DNA from: Pseudomonas fluorescens | GTDB taxonomy: Bacteria > Pseudomonadota > Gammaproteobacteria > Pseudomonadales > Pseudomonadaceae | Direction: 5' to 3' | Assembly (NCBI RefSeq): GCF_902498065.1 | Contig: NZ_CABVIR010000008.1 | Coordinates: 124,001 to 188,000, forward strand | Length of the DNA stretch: 64,000 bases | Shown here: positions 43,066 to 51,328 of the stretch, one piece after another | Layout of the letters: every line of letters begins with the position of its first letter | How positions within the stretch are numbered: the first letter of the stretch is position 1 | Made by a program: the position numbers and the translations under genes | Notes under the pieces: model-generated | Seen by the model: the letters and a program-made list of their open reading frames with translations, nothing else | What the model was told of the DNA's origin: nothing | Database searches by the model: none

Positions 43066-44574
43066 TTATGCGCGCAGCTGAAACCAGGTGGTCTTCAACT
43101 GGGTGTATTTATCGAATGAGTGCAGCGACAGGTCGCGGCCGAAACCGGACTGCTTGCCGCCACCGAATGGCACGGTCACGTCGAGCGCATCGACGCTGTT
43201 CACCGACACCGTGCCCGCACGCAATTGCCGCGCCACGCGGTGGGCGCGATTGAGGTCGTCGGTCCACAGCGACGCAGCCAGCCCGTAGACGCTGTCGTTG
43301 GCCAGTTGCAAGGCGTGTGCCTCGTCATCGAACGCGGTGACCGCCAGCACCGGGCCAAACACTTCGTCGCGAAACAGCGGCATGTCCGGGCTCACGCCGG
43401 TAAAAATCGTCGGCTGAATGAAGTTGTCGGATCCGTTGAAAATCGACTGCCGACCGCCACACACCTTGCTCGCGCCCTGGCGTTCGGCTTGCTCGATGAA
43501 CTTCATGATTCGTGCGGTCTGGCGGCTGTCGACAATCGCCCCGGCGCTGCTCGACGGGTCCAGCGGATCGCCCGGCAACCACCGTTCGGCCTGCATCTTG
43601 AGGCGCTCGACGAACTCGTCATGGATCGAACGCTGCACCAGCAACCGCGAGTTGGCCGAGCACACTTCGCCCTGATTGAAGAAGATGCCGAACGCGGCTT
43701 TCTCGGCGGCCAGATCCAGGTCCTGACAATCGGCGAATACCAGGTTGGCGCTCTTGCCACCGCACTCCAGCCATACCTGTTTCAGGTTCGATTGCGCGGA
43801 ATACTGCATGAAATATTTGCCGACTTCGGTGGAGCCGGTGAACACCAGGCAATCGACGTCCGGGTGCAAACCGAGGGCTTTGCCGGTTTGTTCGCCGAGG
43901 CCGGGCAGCACGTTCAGCACGCCGGCGGGAACACCGGCCTCCAGCGCCAGCTCGGCCAGACGCAGGGCAGAAAAAGGCGATTGCTCGGCGGGTTTGAGGA
44001 TCACCGAATTGCCTGCGGCCAAGGCTGGCGCGAGCTTCCACGCGGCCATGTCCAGCGGGAAATTCCATGGCACCACGGCGGCAACCACGCCCAGTGCTTC
44101 GCGGGTGATGGTTGCCAACACGTTCTGTGCGCTCGGGGCGATCTGGTCGTAGAGCTTGTCGAGGCTTTCGGCGTACCAGCGAAATACCCCGGCGGCGCCC
44201 GGCACGTCGATGTTGTAGGCGTCCATCACCGGTTTGCCCATGTTCAGCGAATCGAGCAGTGCCAATTCTTCGCGGTGAGTCATGATCAGATCAGCCAGAC
44301 GCAGCAGCACGAGCTTGCGCTCGGCCGGCGAACGCGCCGACCAGGTGCCGGCCTCGAACACCTGCCGCGCATTGTTGACCGCGACGTCGACGTCTTCAGC
44401 GCCGCACGCGGTCACGTTGGCCAGGCACTGGCCGGTGGCCGGGTTGATCGCGGCGAAGGTCTGGCCCGACTGCGCCGAACAGGGTTTGCCGTCGATCAGG
44501 GCCAGGTCAGGAAACCGCAGTACAACGGCCTTGTTTTGCCAGTAGGTAAGCTCGAACACGTTCAGATGCTCCAT
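43066..44574 (-). CDS. Aldehyde dehydrogenase (PuuC/KauB-like)
   Basis: The product is 502 residues from ATG 44574 (MEHLNVFELTYWQNKAV); the longer frame from 44772 runs back through the promoter region. NAD-binding PWNFPLDMAAWKLAPALAAGNSVILKPAEQSP, catalytic Glu in LECGGKSANL and Cys in NQGEVCSANSRL are present. It resembles gamma-glutamyl-aminobutyraldehyde and 4-guanidinobutyraldehyde dehydrogenases and would oxidise the aldehyde made by the downstream aminotransferase. Confidence 0.92.
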   Translation of the reverse strand: MEHLNVFELTYWQNKAVVLRFPDLALIDGKPCSAQSGQTFAAINPATGQCLANVTACGAEDVDVAVNNARQVFEAGTWSARSPAERKLVLLRLADLIMTHREELALLDSLNMGKPVMDAYNIDVPGAAGVFRWYAESLDKLYDQIAPSAQNVLATITREALGVVAAVVPWNFPLDMAAWKLAPALAAGNSVILKPAEQSPFSALRLAELALEAGVPAGVLNVLPGLGEQTGKALGLHPDVDCLVFTGSTEVGKYFMQYSAQSNLKQVWLECGGKSANLVFADCQDLDLAAEKAAFGIFFNQGEVCSANSRLLVQRSIHDEFVERLKMQAERWLPGDPLDPSSSAGAIVDSRQTARIMKFIEQAERQGASKVCGGRQSIFNGSDNFIQPTIFTGVSPDMPLFRDEVFGPVLAVTAFDDEAHALQLANDSVYGLAASLWTDDLNRAHRVARQLRAGTVSVNSVDALDVTVPFGGGKQSGFGRDLSLHSFDKYTQLKTTWFQLRA

Positions 44575-44618
44575 GGGCTTTTCTTGTGAATTGGATGGTG
44601 GCCCAGACCCGTGTCGAG

Positions 44619-44665
44619 GAAAAATAGTAAAAATGTCTTCGCAGACCATGAAAAAACTGGGCAGC
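44619..44665. promoter_or_regulatory. Element shared with the ABC operon promoter (copy 2)
   Basis: 34 of 47 positions match 41418-41464. It includes ATGTC-N7-ACCAT (T-N11-A-like) and ATGAAAAAACTGGG. It lies 45 bases upstream of the aldehyde dehydrogenase start and 90 bases upstream of the divergent LysR gene, the usual position for a LysR site. Confidence 0.55.
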
Positions 44666-44755
44666 CCATCTCCACGGTTGCGCGGTATGTGGTTATTGTT
44701 CAGGCACAACAACACCGTCGTCAGAACGGATGCAGTCGGCGCAAAAATTGCCTGG

Positions 44756-45715
44756 ATGTCGAGTCCATCCACCCCGAGGTTTGCCGTGGCTGCCTACAAC
44801 CTGCGTCAATTGAAGTACTTCATCACCACCGTCGAATGCGGCAGCGTCGCCGAGGCGTCGCGCAAGCTGTACATCGCTCAGCCGGCGATCTCCACGGCGA
44901 TCAAAGGCCTGGAAGACAGCTTCGGCGTGCAACTGCTGATCCGTCATCACGCGCAAGGCGTGTCCCTGACCCCCAGTGGTGCACGCTTCTACCGCAAGGC
45001 CCAGGAACTGTTGCGCATGGCCAAGGAGTTCGAGCAGAACGCTCTGGCCGACAATGACGTGGTAGCCGGGCAAATCGACATCGGCTGCTTCGAAACCGTC
45101 GCGCCGCTGTACCTGCCGCAATTGATTGCCGGGTTCTCGGCGCTGTACCCCGGCGTGAAAATCCGCATCCGCGATGGCGAGCAGCAAGAGTTGGTGCAAG
45201 GCCTGACCTCAGGCACCTTCGACCTGGCGATCCTCTATGAACACGACCTCGACGCCACCATCGAAACCGAACCGCTGATGCCGGCGCAGCGGCCTTATGC
45301 ACTGCTGCCGGCGGATCACCGGTTTGCCCAGCTCAAACAGGTTTCACTGCGCGACCTGTGCCTGGAGCCGATGATTCTGCTGGACGTGCAACCGAGCCGG
45401 ACCTACTTCGTCAGCCTCTTTGAAGAACTGGGCCTTTCGCCGAACATCGCCTTCAGCTCACCGTCGATCGAGATGGTTCGGGGCATGGTTGGGCAAGGGT
45501 TCGGCTTCTCGATCCTGGTCACCCGCCCGCACTCGGAATGCACCTACGACGGTCAGAAAGTGGTGTGCGTGGACATCATCGAAGACGTCACCGGCTCAGG
45601 ACTGGTGGCGGCGTGGCTCAAACGCGGGCAACTGACCAAACCGGCGCAGTTGTTTGCCGATTATTGTCGAGAGCAACTGACCGCTAAATCTCAAGGTTCA
45701 CACCTGCTCTTGTAG
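44756..45715 (+). CDS. LysR-family regulator of the amine/ABC cluster (inferred)
   Basis: The product is 319 residues from ATG 44756 (MSSPSTPRFAVAAYNLRQLKYF); the long upstream extension to 44573 covers the promoter element and is not coding. The HTH covers about residues 16-75 (FITTVECGSVAEASRKLYIAQPAISTAIKGLEDSFGVQLLIRHH) and the effector-binding domain about 105-310. Its divergent place beside the aldehyde dehydrogenase operon, and the shared 47-bp element, suggest it controls both operons. Ligand unknown. Confidence 0.88.
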   Translation: MSSPSTPRFAVAAYNLRQLKYFITTVECGSVAEASRKLYIAQPAISTAIKGLEDSFGVQLLIRHHAQGVSLTPSGARFYRKAQELLRMAKEFEQNALADNDVVAGQIDIGCFETVAPLYLPQLIAGFSALYPGVKIRIRDGEQQELVQGLTSGTFDLAILYEHDLDATIETEPLMPAQRPYALLPADHRFAQLKQVSLRDLCLEPMILLDVQPSRTYFVSLFEELGLSPNIAFSSPSIEMVRGMVGQGFGFSILVTRPHSECTYDGQKVVCVDIIEDVTGSGLVAAWLKRGQLTKPAQLFADYCREQLTAKSQGSHLLL

Positions 45716-45736
45716 GAGCGCGCTTGCTCACGATGG
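45711..45736. repeat. Single REP-like unit
   Basis: TGTAGGAGCGCGCTTGCTCACGATGG directly follows the LysR stop. It is one degenerate REP arm without an inverted partner. Confidence 0.6.
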
Positions 45737-45796
45737 ACTTGAAGGCGGCGCTTGTTCCCAGTCAGTCGTGCTTCGTTAACACCCCCGCAAGGTCGC

Positions 45797-46180
45797 TCAA
45801 GCGGTTTTGCCAAGGCGTTCAAACTGGCACTGGTATTGGGCGTCCTTCAGGTTGGTTTCAAACGCCTCGAGCCCGGCGTAAACCTGCTGCAACCCTTCGA
45901 TCCGGGCCATCAACTCCACTTTCTTGTCGGCAATTGCCTTGCTCGCCAAGTCCCAGGGCAGCTCCTGGCCCCGGTGATCCTGGAGGATCGCCTGCATTTC
46001 CTTAAGCTTGAAGCCCAGTTGCTGGGCGCATTTGATGAACGTAAGCAGTTCAACGCTCTGCTGGTTGTAGACCCGATATTTGCCTTCCCGCTGGGGCGGC
46101 GGCAGCAAGCCAATGTCTTCATAGTGGCGGATGCTTTTGATCGTCGTACCCGACAACAGGGCCGCTTTGCCGATATACAT
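45797..46180 (-). CDS. MerR-family transcriptional regulator
   Basis: The product is 127 residues from ATG 46180 (MYIGKAALLSGTTIKSIRHYEDIGLLPPPQREGKYRVY), preceded by AAGGA; the frame back to 46294 lacks family similarity. The winged HTH is followed by a dimerisation coiled coil (about 75-110). No metal-binding cysteine cluster is seen, so it is not of the CueR or ZntR kind; it is more like the regulators that sense small molecules. It lies downstream of a quinone-reductase gene that it probably controls. Confidence 0.87.
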   Translation of the reverse strand: MYIGKAALLSGTTIKSIRHYEDIGLLPPPQREGKYRVYNQQSVELLTFIKCAQQLGFKLKEMQAILQDHRGQELPWDLASKAIADKKVELMARIEGLQQVYAGLEAFETNLKDAQYQCQFERLGKTA

Positions 46181-46339
46181 GAAAAAGTCCTTTTTATGCC
46201 AGGAAAGGGGCGCTCGCTCGCGCGGAGGAATCTTTACATAGGCATGCGAACGCGGGAACCCGAGGGCATCAAATGGCGGGGGACTGGCAGGCATGAAGCG
46301 GGCATCGCCCGTTGGAGGCGATGCTGCACAACGGACGTA

Positions 46340-46918
46340 TCAGTGGCTGGCGAGTGCCCGGGCTTGCTTGAGCCAGGCATCCCGATGATTGGACCTGGAA
46401 CCGAGCAACGGGCCAAACGTCAGGGTCTTCAATGGCTTGATGCCACAGAACGCCAGCGTGGTCTTGCGCATCTGGTGCAGGCCAGGCATGCGATAGACCC
46501 ATTTGTAATACCACGGTGGAGTGTCCATCGTGACCAGCAGGTGAGCGGTCCGTCCTTTCAAGAGCTTGTCGGGAAAGGCTTTGCCTTCGCGGTATTTGAA
46601 GGCAAAGCCGGGCAAAAACGTCCGGTCGAAAAAACCTTTCATCAAGGCCGGAATGCCGCCCCACCAGATCGGATAGACAAAGGCCAGGTGCTCAGCCCAG
46701 GTGATATCGGCCTGGGCCTTGAGCAGATCGGGTTCCAGTGGCTGAATCTGTTTATAGCCCTCGTGCAGCACCGGATCGAAGCTCAACGCATCCAGTCGTA
46801 ACAGACGCACATCATGCCCGGCACTTTTGGCCGCCTCGACATACGCCTCGGTCAACGCACCACAAAAACTGTCGGTTGACGGGTGCCCCAGAATTACCAG
46901 TACTCGCTTGCTCATCAT
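46340..46918 (-). CDS. NAD(P)H-dependent quinone/flavodoxin-like oxidoreductase
   Basis: A 192-residue Flavodoxin_2-fold protein. The FMN-binding opening RVLVILGHPSTDSFCGAL and the WWGGIPALMKGFFDRTFLPGFAF block are as in KefF, MdaB and NQO1-like reductases that make two-electron reductions of quinones. MMSK gives two close starts (46918 and 46915). It precedes the MerR gene on the same strand, a frequent pair for redox-stress response. Confidence 0.88.
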   Translation of the reverse strand: MMSKRVLVILGHPSTDSFCGALTEAYVEAAKSAGHDVRLLRLDALSFDPVLHEGYKQIQPLEPDLLKAQADITWAEHLAFVYPIWWGGIPALMKGFFDRTFLPGFAFKYREGKAFPDKLLKGRTAHLLVTMDTPPWYYKWVYRMPGLHQMRKTTLAFCGIKPLKTLTFGPLLGSRSNHRDAWLKQARALASH

Positions 46919-47088
46919 GACGACATCCTGAAAGTGAAGCTCTCAGGGTAGGGTGTGCCCGTAACGGGAGAGTCAATGGGTGATTCAACCGGGATTACGA
47001 ATAATCTGACCTTTATACGAGCGGACCAAAGATCAGGCCGCCCTGGATTGGGTACTGATATAGCGCACGGCGTTGCGGAGCACGGCCG

Positions 47089-49608
47089 CTAAACCTTGCG
47101 CGGTTTGATCCGCGCCGTGGCCTCAGCCACCAGCGGATCATCCGGCCAGTAATGCTTCGGATACCGCCCCTTCAAATCCTTCTTCACCTCGGCATACGTG
47201 CTGCGCCAGAAGTTCGCCAGATCCTGCGTCACCTGCACCGGCCGCCGTGCCGGGGACAGCAGATGCAATTTCACCACCTGCCGCCCACCGGCGATGCGCG
47301 GCGTTTCGGCCAAGCCGAACAACTCCTGCAACCGCACCGCCAGAATCGGCGGCTGCTCACTGTAATCCAGCCGAATCGAGGACCCTGACGGCACGCTCAA
47401 ATGATGTGGCGCCAGCTCCTCCAGCCGCTGCGGCAACGGCCACGGCAGCAGGTTATGGACGATGCTCGAGAGGTCCAGATTGGCGAAGTGACTGAGCCGC
47501 GAGACTTTGCCCAAATACGGCATCAGCCAATGTTCGAGGCTTTTGAGCAATGCAGCGTCGCTGACATCCGGCCACTCGCTCTCACGCTTGCTACCCAGAT
47601 CCAACTGCCGCAACAACGCCACCCGCGCCTGCCACTGACGCAACTCCGGGGTCCACGGCAACAGCTCCAGTCCCTTGCGCCGCACCAGATTCACCAGCGC
47701 CTGACTGCGCGCGGTTTCATCGAGCCCGGTCAAGGGTTCACGGCTGAGGATCAACTCCCCGACCTTGCGCTGACGCTCGGCGCGCAACACGCCTTCGCGC
47801 TCATCCCAATCCAGCTGATCGACCACCCGCACTTGCTCGGCCAACACTGAATCGAATAACGCCGGATCGAAATCCGCCGCCAGATAAATCCGTTCCTCAC
47901 GCTGGCCCTGACGACTGCCCAGATCGGCGATCACCAGCCACGACTGCTTCATCAAACTGTCAGCCTCGGCGAACAACGCCGCACGACCGTTGGCCAGGCG
48001 ATACTCCGCGCCGCCCGCTCGACGTTGCTGCGCCACACGGTCGGGATAGGCCAGCGCCAACAGTGCGCCGAGCCAGCGGGGATGATCCGGGTCGCTGACC
48101 GGCTCCGACGGTTTGCCGCGCAGGTAACCGCGATACTGACGCGCCAGTTGCCGAGCCCGTTGCACGCCGCCCTGAGCACCGCGCGCGGCACGTTCTTCAC
48201 CGGACAGCAGCACCAATCGACTGTGCAGATCGGCGCCGGCACCCCGCAAGATATCCCGCTCGCCGAGCAATGCCGCGACATCGCACGCCATCTCTGCCAA
48301 GCCAAGCGCCTGACCGCGCAGCAGCAAATGGGCGATGCGCGGATGCGCCGGCAGTTCGGCCATGGCCTGACCGTGGCGGGTCAGCGCTTCGCCGTCCAGT
48401 GCCCCCAGTCGATCAAGCAAGTCCTGAGCCTGTGCATACGCGGCGGCTGGCGGCACGTCGAGCCACACCAACTGCCCCGGCGTCACGCCCCAGCGACCGA
48501 GTTGCAACGCCAGCCCCGCAAGGTCCGCCGATAAAATTTCCGCACTGGCATACGCCGCCAGTTGCTCGTGTTGATCCTGCGACCACAAGCGATAACACAC
48601 GCCCGGCTCCAGCCGCCCTGCCCGACCGGCGCGCTGAGTGGCGCTGGCGCGGGAGATGCGTTGCGTGTCGAGACGGGTCATGCCGCTGCCCGGATCGAAA
48701 CGCGGCACCCGCGCCAGCCCGGCATCAATCACCACGCGCACGCCGTCGATGGTCAGGCTGGTCTCGGCGATGTTGGTCGCCAGCACCACTTTGCGAAAGC
48801 CTGCCGGTGCCGGATCAATCGCGGCGCGTTGCGCGGCGAGGTCCAGTTCACCGTGCAACGGGCAGAGCAACACCGGCGTGTTATCGCCCAGCGCATCGGC
48901 CAGTTGTTGATGCACCCGGCGGATTTCCGCTTGCCCCGGCAGGAATACCAGGAGGCTGCCGGTTTCATCGTTCAAGGCTTCAAGGATGGTCTGCACCAGG
49001 CGCGGCTCGATGAATTCACCGGGCTGGAACGGCCGGCCCCAGCGCATCGCTACCGGGTACATGCGGCCTTCGCTGCGCAGGATCGGTGCGTCATCGAGCA
49101 ACCCGGCCAGGCGTTCGCCTTCCAGCGTTGCCGACATCAACAGGATTTTCAGCGGCTGATCGTCGCGGAACAGCTCCCGGCCATTCAGGCTCAGGGCCAG
49201 CGCCAGATCGGCGTCGAGACTGCGTTCATGGAATTCGTCGAAGATCAGCAGACCCACGCCTTCCAGCGCCGGGTCGTCCTGCAAGCGGCGGGTGAGAATG
49301 CCTTCGGTGACCACTTCAATACGGGTGTTGGGGCCGACTTTGCTGTCCAGCCGAATGCGATAGCCGACGGTTTCACCGACCTTTTCGCCCAGCTCGCTGG
49401 CCAGACGCTCCGCTGCCGCACGCGCCGCCAACCGACGCGGTTCGAGCATCAGAATGGTCTGCCCAGCCAGCCACGGCTCGTTGAGCAAGGCCAAGGGCAC
49501 CCGGGTGGTTTTACCGGCGCCGGGCGGTGCTTCGAGCACAGCTTCGTGGCGTGTAGCCAAGGCTTCACGCAGGGCGGGTAAAACTTCATCAATCGGCAAA
49601 GAAATCAT
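47089..49608 (-). CDS. hrpB: ATP-dependent helicase HrpB
   Basis: The product is 839 residues from ATG 49608 (MISLPIDEVLPALREAL), with GGGGAG upstream. A DEAH-type helicase: Walker A EAPPGAGKTTRVPL, Walker B LIFDEFHERS (DEFH in place of DEAH), SATLEG, and motif VI QRAGRAGR; the long C-terminal region is the HrpB-specific extension. HrpB homologues act on RNA or nucleic acids of unclear identity. Its promoter region is occupied by the inverted-repeat element at 49619-49876. Confidence 0.93.
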   Translation of the reverse strand: MISLPIDEVLPALREALATRHEAVLEAPPGAGKTTRVPLALLNEPWLAGQTILMLEPRRLAARAAAERLASELGEKVGETVGYRIRLDSKVGPNTRIEVVTEGILTRRLQDDPALEGVGLLIFDEFHERSLDADLALALSLNGRELFRDDQPLKILLMSATLEGERLAGLLDDAPILRSEGRMYPVAMRWGRPFQPGEFIEPRLVQTILEALNDETGSLLVFLPGQAEIRRVHQQLADALGDNTPVLLCPLHGELDLAAQRAAIDPAPAGFRKVVLATNIAETSLTIDGVRVVIDAGLARVPRFDPGSGMTRLDTQRISRASATQRAGRAGRLEPGVCYRLWSQDQHEQLAAYASAEILSADLAGLALQLGRWGVTPGQLVWLDVPPAAAYAQAQDLLDRLGALDGEALTRHGQAMAELPAHPRIAHLLLRGQALGLAEMACDVAALLGERDILRGAGADLHSRLVLLSGEERAARGAQGGVQRARQLARQYRGYLRGKPSEPVSDPDHPRWLGALLALAYPDRVAQQRRAGGAEYRLANGRAALFAEADSLMKQSWLVIADLGSRQGQREERIYLAADFDPALFDSVLAEQVRVVDQLDWDEREGVLRAERQRKVGELILSREPLTGLDETARSQALVNLVRRKGLELLPWTPELRQWQARVALLRQLDLGSKRESEWPDVSDAALLKSLEHWLMPYLGKVSRLSHFANLDLSSIVHNLLPWPLPQRLEELAPHHLSVPSGSSIRLDYSEQPPILAVRLQELFGLAETPRIAGGRQVVKLHLLSPARRPVQVTQDLANFWRSTYAEVKKDLKGRYPKHYWPDDPLVAEATARIKPRKV

Positions 49609-49618
49609 GCTGGCTCCC

Positions 49619-49876
49619 CAGGGCGTGCCCACAGTAAATTGCGAGTCGAGTTGAAGCTGTGGACGTACCAGGCAAGGCGCGGGACGCAGGTAAGGTTCGT
49701 TTCCTTACCAAGTCCCGCAACGCAGCATGGCGCGTCCACAGCTTCAGCCCGGAGGGCCGAACCCCGATCAAATTCATCAGCCGTTACACGTGGTCGAACT
49801 GGAAGAAACAACTTCAGTACTCAACTATTCCAGGAAGGGGTGAGACGCGACCGCAATTTACTGTGGGCACGCCCTG
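49619..49876. repeat. MITE-like element with 25-bp perfect inverted ends and internal hairpin
   Basis: Bases 49619-49643 (CAGGGCGTGCCCACAGTAAA and five more) are exactly inverted at 49852-49876, giving a 258-base unit. Inside, TGAAGCTGTGGACG (49652-49665) is exactly inverted at 49733-49746 and encloses GCGGGAC/GTCCCGC and GGTAAGG/CCTTACC arms, so bases 49652-49746 can fold into one long hairpin. No real ORF is present. It starts 11 bases upstream of hrpB and lies before a divergent lipoprotein gene. The rest of this 362-base gap holds nothing else clear. It resembles a non-autonomous mobile element or a structured RNA. Confidence 0.75.
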
Positions 49877-49970
49877 CCGGGCCGAGTATAACGGCGAACT
49901 GCTCGGTGTTTATCAGGGTCCTAATTCATAGAGACGCCCTTTCGTTTCAAGACTACTCAGGAGATTTCCT

Positions 49971-50390
49971 ATGCGTGTTCCCTTTCGCCTGATTGGCGGT
50001 GTATTGGTTGCAACCCTGCTGACCCAGGTCACTGCTTGCGGATCGATTTTCTACCCTGATCGTCGCGGGCAGATCGAAGGCAAGATCGACCCCGCCATCG
50101 CCGCGCTGGATGCCGTGGGCCTGCTGTTCTACATCATCCCCGGCCTGATCGCGTTTGCCGTGGACTTCGCCTCCGGCGCGATCTATTACGCACCGGGCGA
50201 GACTGCGCAGGTGGCGCCGGAAAAACTCAAGGAAGCCATCGGCGCAGACGGCAAGGTCGATACCCACAAATTGCAGACTATTCTTGAAACCGAATTGGGC
50301 CGCAGCTTCCCGCTGGACGATCCACGCCTGATCCAGCACAAGGGCAGCACTCAGCAACTGGCCCTGCTCGGCCTGCAGCCTGCCGCGTAA
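49971..50390 (+). CDS. Small lipoprotein of unknown function
   Basis: The product has 139 residues with a signal peptide and lipobox (LVATLLTQVTAC, Cys about residue 23, then GS), so it is probably anchored to the outer membrane (no Asp at +2). A hydrophobic stretch (LDAVGLLFYIIPGLIAFAVDFASGAIYY) follows. Conserved in this position beside hrpB and the cation transporter in other pseudomonads, from memory. Database entries of this family are often mislabelled as polynucleotide phosphorylase. Confidence 0.78.
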   Translation: MRVPFRLIGGVLVATLLTQVTACGSIFYPDRRGQIEGKIDPAIAALDAVGLLFYIIPGLIAFAVDFASGAIYYAPGETAQVAPEKLKEAIGADGKVDTHKLQTILETELGRSFPLDDPRLIQHKGSTQQLALLGLQPAA

Positions 50391-50419
50391 TCCGTGCACA
50401 TAAAGGAATAGCCGCACCT

Positions 50420-51328
50420 ATGATTTCCAGTTCCGAACACGCCCGCCTGCTGCGGCTGGCGACCCGTGCCTCGGTGGCAGTCGCGTGCATGTTGATCGTT
50501 GCCAAGGGCATCGCCTGGTGGCTGAGCGGCTCGGTGAGCATGCTCGCCGGGTTGACCGATTCCGTCCTCGACGGCGTCACCTCGTTGCTCAACCTGCTGG
50601 CGGTGCATTACGCGTTGCGCCCTGCCGATGACGATCACCGTTACGGGCATGGCAAGGCCGAGTCGTTGGCGGGGATGGCGCAGGCACTGTTCATTGGCGG
50701 CAGTGCGGTGTTGATTGCGTTACAGGCGTTTGATCGGCTCAAGCATCCCGAACCGGTGGGTGCGCCGTGGATCAGCATTGGCGTGATTGTGTTTTCCCTG
50801 GTGCTGACGTTGGCGTTGCTGATGTTGCAGCATCGAGTAGTGAAGGCCACCGGTTCCAACGCCGTGCGTGCCGACTCCCTGCATTACCGTTCGGACCTGC
50901 TGCTCAATGGCAGCATTCTGGTGGCACTGGTGCTGGCGGGGTTCGGCTGGCATCAGGTGGATGCATGGTTTGGATTGGGGATCGCCGCTTACATCCTCTG
51001 GAGCGCCATCCAAATCGCCCGGGAAAGTTTTACCGTGCTGATGGATGAAGAGCTGCCGCCAGATGTCAGTCAGCACATGCTCGAACTGGCTTGCAGCGTA
51101 CCCGGCGTGCTGGGTGCGCATGACCTGCGCACGCGGGTTTCCGGCAACCAGTGGTTCGTGCAATTGCATTTGGAATTGCCGGGCGAACTGACCCTGTCAG
51201 TCGCCCACGGCATCAGCGATCAGGCGGCGGATGCGATTCACGCCGCTTACCCGCGAGCCGAGGTGCTGGTGCACGCCGACCCGCAGGAGGCGGTGAAGGC
51301 CCCCAGGGTGAATCAGAAACTCACCTGA
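50420..51328 (+). CDS. fieF: Cation diffusion facilitator (FieF-like)
   Basis: The product has 302 residues with about six membrane helices. The metal sites are in DSVLDGVTSLLNLLAVHYALRPADDDHRYGHGKAESLAGMAQ, where Asp and His residues of helix 2 and the following loop bind Zn/Fe. A cytoplasmic CDF C-terminal domain has QLHLELPGELTLSVAHGISDQAA. It exports divalent metal (Zn2+ and perhaps Fe2+) to the periplasm using protons. Its 3' end overlaps the convergent DUF6515-like gene by 16 bases. Confidence 0.9.
   Translation: MISSSEHARLLRLATRASVAVACMLIVAKGIAWWLSGSVSMLAGLTDSVLDGVTSLLNLLAVHYALRPADDDHRYGHGKAESLAGMAQALFIGGSAVLIALQAFDRLKHPEPVGAPWISIGVIVFSLVLTLALLMLQHRVVKATGSNAVRADSLHYRSDLLLNGSILVALVLAGFGWHQVDAWFGLGIAAYILWSAIQIARESFTVLMDEELPPDVSQHMLELACSVPGVLGAHDLRTRVSGNQWFVQLHLELPGELTLSVAHGISDQAADAIHAAYPRAEVLVHADPQEAVKAPRVNQKLT

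Noticed and set aside
43120..44589. 489-codon plus-strand frame
   Set aside because: Antisense to the aldehyde dehydrogenase gene, whose catalytic residues and length are complete.
49639..49992. Short frames inside the inverted-repeat element
   Set aside because: Similar peptides appear on both arms only because the ends are inverted repeats; no start site or domain is visible.
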